Counted from the stretch's first letter, positions 1 to 12,185 are shown. The stretch is DNA of 64,000 nucleotides from Streptomyces chilikensis (GCF_001642695.1 NZ_LWCC02000005.1:4415032-4479031), one strand, 5' to 3'. The notes: generated by a model from the letters alone, not told the origin. A program made the numbers and translations.

Positions 1-27
1 CCGCCCGGGTCGGCGCCGGCGGCGGCG

Positions 28-591
28 TCAGGACGCGTCGCCGCCGGCGGAGGCGCCGTCCTTCTCGGTGGTGGCGTCGGCGGTGGCCAGGGTGCCTCCC
101 GCGCTCTCCAGGTGGGCGCGGACGAACCACTGGAACTGCTCGAGGTCGCGCAGCTGCTCGATCAGCAGGTCCTCGGTGGCCGGGTCGATCTCACCGGCGA
201 CCTTCACGGCGTCGCGCAGGGACTCGAGGAGACCGGTGTAGACGACGTCGAGGGCCCCGAGGTGGGCGATGGCGTCGGCGCGGCCGATGGAGTAGTCGTC
301 CCAGGTGCGCTCCTTGACCAGGGCGCCCGGGGTGCCCTGGGCGATGCCGCCCAGGGCGGCGAGGCGCTCGGCGACGTCGTCGGCCATGTCGCGGACCCGG
401 TCCACCTGCGGGTCGAGCATCTCGTGGACCGCGATGAAGTGCGGCCCGACGACGTTCCAGTGGACGTGCTTGAGCGTCAGGTGGAGGTCGTTGAGGGCGT
501 GCAGCCGCAGGCGGAGCAGGTCGATCAGCTTGCGGGCGTCGTCGGTGCTCAGGCCGGGAACGGTGTACTTCGGGGTGGGAACGGTGGCCAT
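28..591 (-). CDS. dps: Dps-family ferritin-like DNA protection protein
   Basis: 187-aa Dps/ferritin-like protein, which stores iron by ferroxidase chemistry and shields DNA during stress or stationary phase. The ferroxidase-site block is visible near residues 40-70: HVHWNVVGPHF followed by a helix with conserved H, D and E (HEMLDPQVDRVRDMADDVAERL). Length is normal for Dps, with a short polar Ala/Gly/Thr-rich tail. I chose the ATG at 591 because AAGGAGG lies about 10 nt upstream (602-608); an upstream in-frame extension is low-complexity and has no such site. It lies beside the large catalase gene in the same direction, 173 bp apart, fitting an oxidative-stress cluster. Confidence 0.93.
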   Translation of the reverse strand: MATVPTPKYTVPGLSTDDARKLIDLLRLRLHALNDLHLTLKHVHWNVVGPHFIAVHEMLDPQVDRVRDMADDVAERLAALGGIAQGTPGALVKERTWDDYSIGRADAIAHLGALDVVYTGLLESLRDAVKVAGEIDPATEDLLIEQLRDLEQFQWFVRAHLESAGGTLATADATTEKDGASAGGDAS

Positions 592-764
592 GGCGGTGGT
601 GCCTCCTTGGGTGATCGTCTGGTGATGTTGGGCTCGTGCCCCGGGCGGGCGATCCCATTCGTCCCGTTTCGGCCGACGGCCGGGGACCGTTTCGCCGGCC
701 CTCGGCGGGAGGCCGGGCACGAGCGACGGCGGCGGCGGGCCGCCGCCGTCACGCGCTGTGCCGG

Positions 765-3032
<2,268 letters not shown>

Positions 3033-3087
3033 GCCTGGTGGATTCCTTCGCTCTCGCCTGTCGCGGGCCGCCGGAGGCGGCAGGACC

Positions 3088-3103
3088 TCACCTGATCTGG
3101 TGA
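3088..3103. promoter_or_regulatory. Dyad operator upstream of katE, shared motif
   Basis: TCACCTGATCTGGTGA, 56 bp upstream of the katE start. It differs by one base from the core of the perfect palindrome at 37928-37951 (TCACCTGATCAGGTGA) next to the molybdopterin-oxidoreductase promoter. The cognate regulator is not identifiable from sequence. Confidence 0.5.
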
Positions 3104-3125
3104 CACGGAGCGAGGGAACAAAACA

Positions 3126-3147
3126 TGAAATCACCGGGATGATTTCA
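3126..3147. promoter_or_regulatory. 8-bp inverted repeat upstream of katE
   Basis: Perfect arms TGAAATCA (3126-3133) and TGATTTCA (3140-3147) with a 6-nt spacer, about 94 bp upstream of katE. The AT-rich arms stand out in this GC-rich sequence and resemble a repressor operator, possibly Fur-family given the catalase context, but the factor is unknown. Confidence 0.45.
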
Positions 3148-3243
3148 GCATGCAGCCATTCGCCGACGGCGCGGCGCGGCGGCCCGGAGGAGCCCCACGA
3201 CGGCGGTACGATGATCACGCCACCTCTGTGCGGCGGTACCCGC

Positions 3244-3277
3244 ATAAGCCGAGCTTATGGGTCCATAAAGTGGACCC
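3244..3277. promoter_or_regulatory. Two adjacent small palindromes between katE and fprA
   Basis: ATAAGC-CGA-GCTTAT (3244-3258) is followed immediately by GGGTCC-N7-GGACCC (3259-3277), in the divergent katE/fprA intergenic region just upstream of the iron-box-like site. They may be operators or a small hairpin; the function is inferred only from position. Confidence 0.35.
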
Positions 3278-3282
3278 GCATT

Positions 3283-3301
3283 CAAGGTAAGGCTTGCCTT
3301 A
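3283..3301. promoter_or_regulatory. Iron-box-like site (DmdR/IdeR type) upstream of fprA
   Basis: CAAGGTAAGGCTTGCCTTA closely follows the actinobacterial iron-box pattern TTAGGTTAGGCTnACCTAA, and contains the perfect 14-bp dyad TAAGGCTTGCCTTA. It lies 48 bp upstream of the fprA start, where an Fe(II)-bound DmdR/IdeR repressor could block transcription when iron is plentiful. Confidence 0.5.
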
Positions 3302-3349
3302 GCTTAGGCTTCCCGACGAGGAAGTTCACCGCTCGAAGGGAAACCGCAC

Positions 3350-4711
3350 ATGTCCCGCCCCCTGCGGGTAGCCATCGTCGGGGCCGGTCCCGCCGGCATC
3401 TACGCCGCCGACGCGCTGCTCAAGTCCGAGGTGGCCGCCGAACCCGGCGTGTCCGTCGACCTCTTCGAGCGGATGCCCGCCCCGTTCGGCCTCATCCGCT
3501 ACGGCGTGGCGCCCGACCACCCGCGCATCAAGGGCATCATCACCGCCCTGCACCAGGTCCTCGACAAGCCGCAGATACGTCTCTTCGGGAACGTCGACTA
3601 CCCGAACGACATCACCCTGGACGACCTGCGCGCCTTCTACGACGCGGTGATCTTCTCCACCGGCGCCACGGCCGACCGCGCGTTGCCGATCCCGGGCGTC
3701 GACCTCGACGGCTCCTACGGGGCCGCCGACTTCGTCTCCTGGTACGACGGTCACCCGGACGTCCCGCGCACCTGGCCGCTGACGGCCGAGAAGGTCGCCG
3801 TCCTCGGCGTCGGCAACGTGGCCCTCGACGTGGCGCGCATCCTGGCCAAGACCGCCGACGAGCTGCTGCCGACCGAGATCCCGGCCAACGTCCACGAGGG
3901 CCTGAAGCTCAACCGGGCCAAGGAGATCCACGTCTTCGGGCGCCGCGGTCCGGCGCAGGCGAAGTTCAGCCCGATGGAGCTGCGGGAGCTGGACCACTCC
4001 CCCAACATCGAGGTCATCGTCGACCCCGAGGACATCGACTACGACGAGGGCTCGATCGCCACCCGCCGGGGCAACAAGCAGGCGGACATGGTCGCCAAGA
4101 CGCTGGAGAACTGGGCGATCCGCGACGTCGGCGACCGCCCGCACAAGCTGTTCCTGCACTTCTTCGAGTCGCCCGTGGAGATCCTCGGCGAGGACGGGAA
4201 GGTCGTGGGCCTGCGCACCGAGCGCACCGCCCTGGACGGCACCGGCAACGTCAAGGGCACGGGCGAGTACAAGGACTGGGACCTCGGCGCCGTCTACCGC
4301 GCCGTCGGCTACCTGTCCGACGCGCTGCCCAAGCTGCCCTGGGACGAGGCCACCGGCACCGTCCCCGACGAGGGCGGCCGGGTGATCGAGAACGGCGAGC
4401 ACCTGCGGTCCACCTACGTCACCGGCTGGATCCGCCGCGGTCCGATCGGTCTGATCGGGCACACCAAGGGCGACGCCAACGAGACGGTGTCCAACCTGCT
4501 CGACGACCACGCGAACGGCCGGCTGCACACGCCGTCCTCCCCCGCCCCCGAGGCCGTGGAGGAGTTCCTGGCCCGGCGGGAGGTCCGGTACACCACCTGG
4601 GACGGCTGGTACCGGCTGGACGCCGCGGAGAAGGCGCTGGGCGAGCCGCAGGGCCGTGAGCGCGTGAAGATCGTGGAGCGCGAGGACATGCTGCGGGCCA
4701 GCGGCGCCTGA
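3350..4711 (+). CDS. fprA: NADPH-ferredoxin reductase, FprA (adrenodoxin reductase) type
   Basis: 453-aa FAD enzyme that passes electrons between NADPH and ferredoxin, for example to cytochromes P450. The N-terminal FAD Rossmann motif GAGPAG is at residues 11-16, followed by the family block PAPFGLIRYGVAPDHPRIKG. A second dinucleotide motif, GVGNVALDVARIL, lies near residue 155 and binds NADPH. The family-typical C-terminal GWIRRGPIGLIG is also present. Full length. It is divergent from katE, and an iron-box-like site just upstream suggests induction under iron limitation. A strong hairpin follows the stop. Confidence 0.93.
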   Translation: MSRPLRVAIVGAGPAGIYAADALLKSEVAAEPGVSVDLFERMPAPFGLIRYGVAPDHPRIKGIITALHQVLDKPQIRLFGNVDYPNDITLDDLRAFYDAVIFSTGATADRALPIPGVDLDGSYGAADFVSWYDGHPDVPRTWPLTAEKVAVLGVGNVALDVARILAKTADELLPTEIPANVHEGLKLNRAKEIHVFGRRGPAQAKFSPMELRELDHSPNIEVIVDPEDIDYDEGSIATRRGNKQADMVAKTLENWAIRDVGDRPHKLFLHFFESPVEILGEDGKVVGLRTERTALDGTGNVKGTGEYKDWDLGAVYRAVGYLSDALPKLPWDEATGTVPDEGGRVIENGEHLRSTYVTGWIRRGPIGLIGHTKGDANETVSNLLDDHANGRLHTPSSPAPEAVEEFLARREVRYTTWDGWYRLDAAEKALGEPQGRERVKIVEREDMLRASGA

Positions 4712-4738
4712 TCCGCGCCCCCGCCGGCCGACGCGCGT

Positions 4739-4772
4739 CGAAGGGCTCCCGGTTCCGGCCGGGAGCCCTTCG
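4739..4772 (+). terminator. Terminator hairpin after fprA
   Basis: Perfect 14-bp stem (4739-4752 with 4759-4772) and a 6-nt TTCCGG loop, 28 bp after the fprA stop. No clear T-tract, as is common for Streptomyces terminators. Confidence 0.75.
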
Positions 4773-4898
4773 GCGTGTCCCGGCGGACTCGGGGCAGGCG
4801 GTGCGGGACCGGGGCGGCCCGATGTGGCAGCGTGATCGGGTGACGCCCCGTCGAAAAATCCCGCACGGCCCCCGGGCGTGCGACGAGGAGGAGAGACG

Positions 4899-5321
4899 AT
4901 GTCGAAACCGCCGCTTCCCGAAGCAGCGATCACCATGCTGGAGAAGCCCAACCCCGCGGTGATCACCACCGTCCGGGCGGACGGCCAGCCGGTCTCCGCC
5001 GCCACCTGGTACGTCTGGGACGACGGCCGGGTGCTGGTCAACATGGACGAGGGCCGCAAGCGGCTCGAGCACATCCGCAACGACCCGCGGGTGACCCTCA
5101 CCGTCCTGGACGAGGCCAACTGGTACTCCCACATCACCCTCATCGGCAGGATCGCCGAGATGCGCGACGACACCGACCTGTCCGGCATCGACCGGCTCTC
5201 GCGCCACTACCTGGGCAAGCCGTACGCCGAGCGGGAGCGGGGCCGGATCAGCGCCTGGATCGAGATCGACCGCTGGCACGGCTGGGGCTCCTTCCGCGAC
5301 AGCGACCAGGCCGCCGGCTGA
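4899..5321 (+). CDS. Pyridoxamine-phosphate-oxidase-like (PPOX) split-barrel protein
   Basis: 140-aa split-barrel flavin-binding protein of the PPOX-class, F420- or FMN-dependent family. Typical features are the N-terminal block NPAVITTVRADGQPVSAATWYVWDDGRVLVN, the central KRLEHIRNDPRVTLTVLD strand and a C-terminal IEIDRWHGWG ending. These enzymes reduce or oxidise small substrates using deazaflavin or flavin; the substrate cannot be inferred here. The ATG at 4899 is chosen for the GAGGAGGAG ribosome-binding site just upstream. It is a single-gene unit between two hairpins, convergent with the ABC-transporter operon. Confidence 0.85.
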   Translation: MSKPPLPEAAITMLEKPNPAVITTVRADGQPVSAATWYVWDDGRVLVNMDEGRKRLEHIRNDPRVTLTVLDEANWYSHITLIGRIAEMRDDTDLSGIDRLSRHYLGKPYAERERGRISAWIEIDRWHGWGSFRDSDQAAG

Positions 5322-5333
5322 GGCCGCCCCCGC

Positions 5334-5406
5334 GGGAACGCCGGGCGCCCGCGCCGGTGGTGCGGCCGCCCGGCGTTCCCGGCCGGGCCCGGAGGCGGGC
5401 CCGGCC
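5334..5406. terminator. Tandem hairpins at a convergent gene end
   Basis: A 14-bp stem (5334-5347 with 5367-5380) is followed directly by an 11-bp stem (5381-5391 with 5396-5406). They separate the PPOX gene (+) from the solute-binding-protein gene (-) and probably terminate both directions. Confidence 0.65.
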
Positions 5407-5412
5407 GGGGGC

Positions 5413-6693
5413 TCAGGCGCGGCCCTTCTCCTTCAGGTACTCCTCGACACCGGGGGCGACGGCGGCCTCCTCGACGATCTCGGCGCCGCCGAGGGCGTCC
5501 TTGGACGGCTTGAGCACGTAGTTCTCCACCGCGGCCGGACGCTCGACGTCGCTGAAGTCCTGCGGGGTGCCGAGACCGGTGTCGGCGTCGGAGAGCTGCC
5601 GGTGGGCCGCGACGACGTCCTCACGTGCCAGGCTGCCGCCGTCGCAGGCCTTCTCCAGGGCGAGGCCCAGGAGCTGGGCGGTGTTGTAGCCGGAGAGCAC
5701 ACCGGTGTCGACCGGGGCCTTCGGGTAGACCTTCCGGTACTTGGCCACCATCTCCTTCACACCGGGGATGTCCGCGTTGACCGCGGGAGCGGCGCTGATC
5801 ATGTGCAGCATGCCCTCGAGGGCCGGGGCGGCCTCGGAGGCCATCAGCTGCGGGGAGTAGCCGGGGATGTTGGAGACGACCGGGACCTGCAGACCGCGGG
5901 AGGCCGCGACGCCGACCAGCGACGCGGTCTGCACCGGGCCGGCGCTGATCAGGATCGCCTTGACCCCGGCCTTCTGCAGGGCGGCCACCTGGGCGGACAG
6001 GTCCTGGTCGGTGGGCTTGATCTTCTGCTCGACGATCTCCAGGCCCGCCTTCTGCGCCGCCCACTTCGAGCCCTCCAGGGCGTTGGCGCCGTAGTCGCCC
6101 TCGAAGTGGACGTGGCCGATCCTGTCGCCCTTCCCGATGCCCTTGGCGCTGGTGAGGAAGTCGACGGCGGCGATCATGTCGACGTCGTAGGTGGTGCCGG
6201 TGACCTGGACGGGCTCGATGCCCAGCAGGGACGCGGACCAGGCCTGCGGGTAGGTGAGGATCCGGTCCTTCTCGATGTCGTCGACCAGCGCGGCGACCAC
6301 CGGGGAGCCGATGACCTGGGAGAGGGCGACGGAGTCGGGCGCCACCTCGGAGTAGGCGGCGACGGCCTTCTGGACGTCGTAGCCGTGGTCCTTGACGTTG
6401 ATCTCGATCTTGCGGCCGCAGATGCCGCCCTCGGCGTTCACCTCGTCGGCCCACATCTTCTGGGCGTTGGTGATGGACTCGCCCAGAGTGGCGTACGGGC
6501 CCGTCAGATCGGTCAGGGAACCGATCGTGATCGTGGTGTCGGTGACCCCGGGGCCGCCCTTGACGCCGTCGGCGCCCTCCTCGCCCTCGGGGTTCTCGGC
6601 CTTGCTGCTGCAGCCCGCGACGAGCAGCGCCGACAGGGCCGCGGCGACGGTGATGCGGGTGGCGCGACGGTGCGCACGGGGCGTTGCGTTCAC
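5413..6693 (-). CDS. Branched-chain amino-acid-type ABC transporter substrate-binding lipoprotein
   Basis: 426-aa periplasmic-binding-protein type I (LivK/amide) family lipoprotein. The N-terminal signal ends in a lipobox LVAGC (Cys about 28), followed by an acidic linker and the fold opening TITIGSLTDLTGPYATLGESITNAQKMWADEVN. It captures the solute outside the membrane and delivers it to the LivH/LivM permease. The start is the GTG at 6693, preceded by AAGGAG and overlapping the livM stop (GTGA). It is the last gene of the operon. The substrate may be a branched-chain amino acid, an amide or another small molecule; the sequence alone does not decide. Confidence 0.9.
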   Translation of the reverse strand: MNATPRAHRRATRITVAAALSALLVAGCSSKAENPEGEEGADGVKGGPGVTDTTITIGSLTDLTGPYATLGESITNAQKMWADEVNAEGGICGRKIEINVKDHGYDVQKAVAAYSEVAPDSVALSQVIGSPVVAALVDDIEKDRILTYPQAWSASLLGIEPVQVTGTTYDVDMIAAVDFLTSAKGIGKGDRIGHVHFEGDYGANALEGSKWAAQKAGLEIVEQKIKPTDQDLSAQVAALQKAGVKAILISAGPVQTASLVGVAASRGLQVPVVSNIPGYSPQLMASEAAPALEGMLHMISAAPAVNADIPGVKEMVAKYRKVYPKAPVDTGVLSGYNTAQLLGLALEKACDGGSLAREDVVAAHRQLSDADTGLGTPQDFSDVERPAAVENYVLKPSKDALGGAEIVEEAAVAPGVEEYLKEKGRA

Positions 6694-7853
6694 GGGGTGT
6701 GCTCCTTGACTGGAACGGAAGGGGCGGTGGTGGTCGGTGCGGGGGTCACGGGCTCGGCGGGCCCGGGTCCGTGGGGCGGTGCGGGCGGCTCGCGCCGCAG
6801 CCGTGACCGCAGCCGCGACCGGAGCCGCCGGGCGAGTCCGTGCAGGCCGTCGGGGGCCCACAGCAGGATCACGACGATCGCGGCGCCGTACAGGTAGCGC
6901 GAGGCCTCGGTCGGGCCGAGCGAGCCGTCCGGTGAACCGGGGGCGGCGACCAGCGGGAGCTGGTCGGCGTACTTGGCCATCACCAGCGGCAGGGCGGTCA
7001 CGAAGAACGCTCCGGCCACCGCGCCGCCCACCGACCCCAGACCGCCGATGACGATCATGGCGAGGTAGTCGATGGAGAGGACCAGGCCGAAGTGGTCGGG
7101 CACCACGCGCCGGAAGGACAGCGCGATCAGCACCCCGGCGAGGCCGGCGTACATGGAGGAGACCACGAACGCCGAGGAGCGGTGGCGGGCCACCGGGACG
7201 CCCATCACGGACGCGGCGGTCTCGCTGTCGCGCAGCGCCGCCAGGGCCCGGCCGGGGCGTCCGCGCAGCAGGCCGCGGGCGGTGAACCAGGTGAACGCCA
7301 GCAGGACCAGGCCGAAGTACCACAGGCGCTCCTCCGCGCCGAACGGCACGCCCAGCACGACGAGGTCGTCCCGCCCGGAGTCGAGGACGAGGCCGCCGAT
7401 CTCCATCGGCTCCACCGAGCGGCCGTTGAAGCCGCCGGTGACGCCGTCCAGGGTGAGCATCAGGTGGTGGCCGATGAAGACCAGCGCCAGGGTGGCGATG
7501 CCCAGGTACATGCCCTTCACCCGGCCGGCGACCGGGCTGAAGAGGCCGCCGGCCGCTCCGGCGAGCAGCACGGCCAGCACCATGGCGACCACCGGCGGGA
7601 GGCCGGGGCCGGGGTCGCCGGAGAACCAGACGTAGCCGTAGGCGCCGACGGCCAGGAAGAAGGCGTGGCCCATGGAGAGCTGGCCGGCCGTCCCGGACAG
7701 CAGGCTCAGCCCGATGGCGCCGATGGCGGCGGCCATGGAGAACAGCCCGATCCGCAGCCAGTACGACTCCAGATAGAACGGCAGGGCGCACAGGACGAGC
7801 AGCGGGACCACGGCCGCGGTCAGGCGCGGCAGGTGCTTGGCGGCGTCAGACAC
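6690..7853 (-). CDS. livM: ABC transporter permease, LivM family
   Basis: 387-aa polytopic inner-membrane permease of the LivM family, partner of LivH. Around ten hydrophobic segments are visible. The family signature is clear: GLSLLSGTAGQLSMGHAFFLAVGAYGY near the N-terminus, and ALRDSETAASVMGV with IGGLGSVGGAVAGAFFV later. The basic, proline-rich C-terminal tail after about residue 345 is longer than usual. The GTG start at 7853 follows GAAGGGAG and overlaps the livH 3' end by 8 bp, so translation is probably coupled. Confidence 0.92.
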   Translation of the reverse strand: MSDAAKHLPRLTAAVVPLLVLCALPFYLESYWLRIGLFSMAAAIGAIGLSLLSGTAGQLSMGHAFFLAVGAYGYVWFSGDPGPGLPPVVAMVLAVLLAGAAGGLFSPVAGRVKGMYLGIATLALVFIGHHLMLTLDGVTGGFNGRSVEPMEIGGLVLDSGRDDLVVLGVPFGAEERLWYFGLVLLAFTWFTARGLLRGRPGRALAALRDSETAASVMGVPVARHRSSAFVVSSMYAGLAGVLIALSFRRVVPDHFGLVLSIDYLAMIVIGGLGSVGGAVAGAFFVTALPLVMAKYADQLPLVAAPGSPDGSLGPTEASRYLYGAAIVVILLWAPDGLHGLARRLRSRLRSRLRREPPAPPHGPGPAEPVTPAPTTTAPSVPVKEHTP

Positions 7854-8742
7854 GGGCCGCTCCCTTCGCTCCGAAGAGTCCGTTGGGCCGCACCAGCAGC
7901 ACCAGGACCATGACCACGTAGGGGGCGACGTCGCTCAGCCCGTCGCCGAGGACGTGCAGGTCGCTCTGGTAGGTGATGACGAACGCCTCGGTCAGGCCGA
8001 TCACCAGGCTGCCCGCGAGGGCGCCGACCGGTGAGGCGAGACCGCCGAGGATCGCGGCCGGGAAGGCCTTGAGGGCGATCTGTCCGGTGGTGCGCTCCAG
8101 GCCGGTGGCCGGGAAGGCGGCGAGGAAGACCGCCGCCAGGGCGGCGAGGGCGCCGGCCAGGCACCAGGCGAGCATGCGGGTCCGGCCCAGCCGGATGCCC
8201 TGGAGGGCCGCCGCCTCGGTGTCCTCGGCCGCGCACCGCAGCGACAGGCCCCAGCGGCTGTACCGGAAGAGGGCGAACACGGCGCCGATGACCAGTGCGG
8301 AGACCGCGACGGCGGCCAGCCGGCTGTCGGGGACGGTCACCGGCCCGAAGGTGCGGACCCGGTCGCCCCACGGATCGCCGAGGGAGAGCAGGTCCCCGCC
8401 GATCCGGCGGGCCAGGTCGGTGACGAGGAGGATGTCGACGCCGATGGTGACGATGGTGGCGACGTGGGCGGCCCTGGGGTCCTGGGGCAGGCGCTGCAGC
8501 AGGACCCGGTCGACGACGCCGGCCAGCGCCGCGGTGGCGAGGACGCCGGCCGCCAGGGCCCCGGCGAAGCCCAGGTGCTCGTGGAGCACGGCGGTGAGGT
8601 AGCCGCCGAGGAGGAGCATGGAGCCGTGGGCGAAGTTCATGACGTGCGACGCCTTGAAGATGATCACGAAGCCCAGCGCCACCAGCGCGTAGACCGCTCC
8701 GAGGGCGAGGCCCGCCAGGAGGGTGTCGAGCAGGCCTGTCAT
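7846..8742 (-). CDS. livH: ABC transporter permease, LivH family
   Basis: 298-aa membrane permease of the LivH family. The N-terminal block GAVYALVALGFVIIFKASHVMNFAHGSMLLLGGY is characteristic, and LKAFPAAILGGLASPVGALAGSLVIGLTEAF forms the conserved cytoplasmic loop that contacts the ATPases. The ATG at 8742 overlaps the livG stop (ATGA). With LivM it forms the translocation channel. Confidence 0.92.
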   Translation of the reverse strand: MTGLLDTLLAGLALGAVYALVALGFVIIFKASHVMNFAHGSMLLLGGYLTAVLHEHLGFAGALAAGVLATAALAGVVDRVLLQRLPQDPRAAHVATIVTIGVDILLVTDLARRIGGDLLSLGDPWGDRVRTFGPVTVPDSRLAAVAVSALVIGAVFALFRYSRWGLSLRCAAEDTEAAALQGIRLGRTRMLAWCLAGALAALAAVFLAAFPATGLERTTGQIALKAFPAAILGGLASPVGALAGSLVIGLTEAFVITYQSDLHVLGDGLSDVAPYVVMVLVLLVRPNGLFGAKGAARV

Positions 8743-9604
8743 GCCGCTTCCTTTCCGGGCGTCGCGGGACCGGGCGTCCCGGGACCGGGCGTCGCGGGAC
8801 CGGTGCCCCCGGCGCCGGTGCCCAGGTAGGCGCGCAGCACCTCGGGGTCCCGGCGGACCTCGTCGGGGGTGCCGTGGGCGATGCGCCGTCCGAAGTCGAG
8901 GACGGTGACCTCGTCCGCGAGCCGCATCACCAGGCCCATGTCGTGCTCCACCAGCACGATGGACAGCGGCAGTTGTGCGCGCACGGTGCGGATGACCTCG
9001 ACGGCCTCGGCGCGTTCGGCGGTGTTCATGCCGGCGACGGGTTCGTCCAGCAGGAGGACCCGGGGCTCCAGGCACAGGGCGCGGGCCATCTCGACGCGCT
9101 TGCGGTCGCCGTAGGACAGCATGGCGACGGGTGCGTCGAAGTGGCGCTCCAGGCCCACGAGTTCGGCGATCTCCCGGGCACGGGCCAGGTGGGCGCGCTG
9201 TTCGCGGACGGCGTGCGGCAGGTGGAGCGCGGAGGAGACGAAGCCGGCACGGGTGAGGGCGTGCCTCCCCAGCATCAGGTTGTCGCCGACGGTGCCCTCG
9301 GTGGTGACGATGTTCTGGAAGGTCCGCGCGATGCCCAGGGCGGCGATCCTGTGCGGGGCGAGGCCAGTGAGCCGCTGCCGGCCGTAGCGGACGGTGCCGG
9401 AGGCCGGCCGGTGGAGGCCGGAGAGGACGTTGAAGCAGGTGGACTTGCCGGCGCCGTTGGGGCCGATCACCGCGTGGACCGAGCCGGGCGCCACGGTGAA
9501 GGACACGTCGTCGAGGGCGGTGAGGCCGGCGAAGCGGACGGTGACGCGGTCGACCTCGAGGGGCTCGGGCGCTTCGGCGGCCCTGGTGGCGGTCGTGCCG
9601 GTGT

Positions 9605-9608
<4 letters not shown>
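8739..9608 (-). CDS. livG: ABC transporter ATPase, LivG family
   Basis: 289-aa ATPase. Walker A GPNGAGKST is near residue 49, followed by the Q-loop in ARTFQNI. The signature motif is LSYGDRKRVEMARAL rather than canonical LSGGQ, a variant known in LivG proteins. Walker B is VLLLDEPVAGMN and the switch His lies in VLVEHDMGLVM. The C-terminus is a Gly/Pro/Thr-rich repeat (TGPATPGPGTPGPATPG) with no obvious role. The ATG at 9608 overlaps the livF stop (ATGA). Confidence 0.93.
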
Positions 9609-10438
<830 letters not shown>

Positions 10439-10717
10439 CACTGCTCCTTGGTTGCGTGCCGCGCGACCGGGGCCGGGGCGGGGGCCGGAGGGGCCGGGCC
10501 TTGGCGGGACCGGGGCCTGGGCACGGGGGTCGTCGTTCGTCCGTGCGGGTGTTCCGTGCGGTTGTCCCGTGCGGAAGTGGTGCTCAGACCAGCACGCGCG
10601 GAGGGTGCCGGTACAGCGGAAAACCCGTGCTCGCGGCGGTGCACCAACGGTTGCGGGGGCGGGTTGTGCGCGTGCCCAGCGGGTGTCGCGCAGGTGCGGC
10701 CGGCGGTGCGCACGGCT

Positions 10718-10751
10718 GTGCCCCGGACCGCGGTCGGGCGGTCCGGGGCAC
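10718..10751 (-). terminator. Terminator of the PucR-type regulator gene
   Basis: 13-bp perfect stem (10718-10730 with 10739-10751), 8-nt loop, 38 bp beyond the regulator stop. The rest of the 350-bp gap 10439-10788 holds the transporter promoter region; apart from short dyads such as GTGCT-N6-AGCAC I recognise nothing else in it. Confidence 0.65.
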
Positions 10752-10788
10752 GGTGGTGCGCGGCGGCCTCCGCGCGGTTCGCCGTCGG

Positions 10789-12060
10789 TCAGGGGCGCAG
10801 CAGGCGGCGGGCGGCGAGGGCGAGGCTGACCTGGACGACGTCGGCGGGGCGGGTGAGGGAACGGCCGGTGAGCTGCTCGCAGCGGCGGAGCCGGTTGAGG
10901 ACGGTGTTGCGGTGGCAGTAGAGGCGGGCGCCGGCCCGCTGGGCGGATCCGTCGCATTCCAGCCAGGCGGCCAGGGTGTCGAGGAGCAGGTCGCGGTCGG
11001 AGGGTTCCAGGCGCAGCAGCGGGCCGAGGACCTCTTCGGCGAGGGCGCGGCCGAGCTCCGGGCTGGACAGCAACAGGGCGGAGGGGAGTTGTTCGTGCAG
11101 CCGGACGGAGCCGCCGTCCTCGGGACAGATGCCGAGCGCGGCGTCGGCGTGACGGCGGGCGTCGCCGAGCGCGGCCAGGCCGTCGACGGGGAGGCCGACC
11201 CCGATGCGGGCGCCCCGGTGGGCGTCGGGGGCGGGGGCGAGGCGGCGCAGGGCGTCGTCGGTCTCGAGCAGGACGATGCCGTGGTCGACGTCGACGCCGG
11301 TGTGCCAGTGGACCCGCATGCCGGCGGGGACGGCCGCGGCGCGGGCCGCGGCGCTCTCGGCGGCGGCGCCGGCGTTGACCGCGACGACGGCGTAGCGGCC
11401 CTGCTCGGGCAGTCCGAGGGCCTCGGCCGCCTCGGGGAGGTCGGCGATGCGGCTGGTGCCGTCCAGCAGGGCGGCGGTGAGCAGGCGGAGCCGGTTCTCG
11501 CGCCGCCAGGCGAGGCGGCGTTCGACCTGCCGGTAGGCGTCGGCGACGAGGGTGCAGTGTTCGTCGACGAAGTTCCAGACGTCGGCGGCGACGTGGACCA
11601 GGAGCCTGACGTCGTCGGGCGCCCTGCGGGAGGTCTCCTCGACGAGGGCCTGCCAGACCAGGGCCCCGCCGAGGCGGAAGGCGTGCAGCAGGGCGTCGAG
11701 CGGGAAGCCCCGTTCGGCGCGGGTGGCGCCGATCCGCCACGAGCAGCGGCGGGCCTCCTCGCGGGCGGTGCGCGGGTCGAGCAGGGAGGCGACGCTGTGC
11801 CGCAGGGAACCGTGGGCCTCCTGCCAGGTGGCGTTGGGGTCGGTCTCCATGGCCGCGCGGTAGGCGGGTTCCTGTTCGCGCAGGGCGGCCACCAGCCGGT
11901 CGGTGAGGTCGGGCAGTTCGTCCTGGATGGCCCGGGCGCCCCGGTGCAGCACGCGGAGCGCCTCCGCGTCGGTCAGCGACCGGAAGCGTGGTGCGCGCGG
12001 CCGCGGCACGGCGGGTGCCGTGGGGCGCAGGGCTCCTCGTGACCGTACGGCTTGGTACAT
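10789..12060 (-). CDS. PucR/CdaR-type helix-turn-helix transcriptional regulator
   Basis: 423-aa regulator. The C-terminal PucR HTH is recognisable: LLDTLAAWLECDGSAQRAGARLYCHRNTVLNRLRRCEQLTGRSL. A GGDEF-like/CdaR central region (about residues 220-320) and a helical N-terminal domain precede it. Such proteins usually sense metabolites and control catabolic or uptake genes. The start at ATG 12060 is chosen for GGAGGAGG just upstream. It sits directly upstream of, and co-oriented with, the Liv-type operon, so control of that importer is the natural inference, though unproven. Confidence 0.87.
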   Translation of the reverse strand: MYQAVRSRGALRPTAPAVPRPRAPRFRSLTDAEALRVLHRGARAIQDELPDLTDRLVAALREQEPAYRAAMETDPNATWQEAHGSLRHSVASLLDPRTAREEARRCSWRIGATRAERGFPLDALLHAFRLGGALVWQALVEETSRRAPDDVRLLVHVAADVWNFVDEHCTLVADAYRQVERRLAWRRENRLRLLTAALLDGTSRIADLPEAAEALGLPEQGRYAVVAVNAGAAAESAAARAAAVPAGMRVHWHTGVDVDHGIVLLETDDALRRLAPAPDAHRGARIGVGLPVDGLAALGDARRHADAALGICPEDGGSVRLHEQLPSALLLSSPELGRALAEEVLGPLLRLEPSDRDLLLDTLAAWLECDGSAQRAGARLYCHRNTVLNRLRRCEQLTGRSLTRPADVVQVSLALAARRLLRP

Positions 12061-12185
12061 CGCGATCCTCCTCCGAGGTCGGCTCTCCCCGGCAGTACGC
12101 GTGCGGCGCCCGTGGGCCGCGGCCCCGCGGTCCGGGGGCCGCGGTGCGGCCGTCACCTGACTCGTCCTGCCACGAAGAATGACAT

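Noticed and set aside
5413-7791. A single 792-codon frame spanning the substrate-binding protein and part of livM
   Set aside because: The N-terminal third is a shadow of livM; the lipobox, GTG and ribosome-binding site at 6693 define the true gene.
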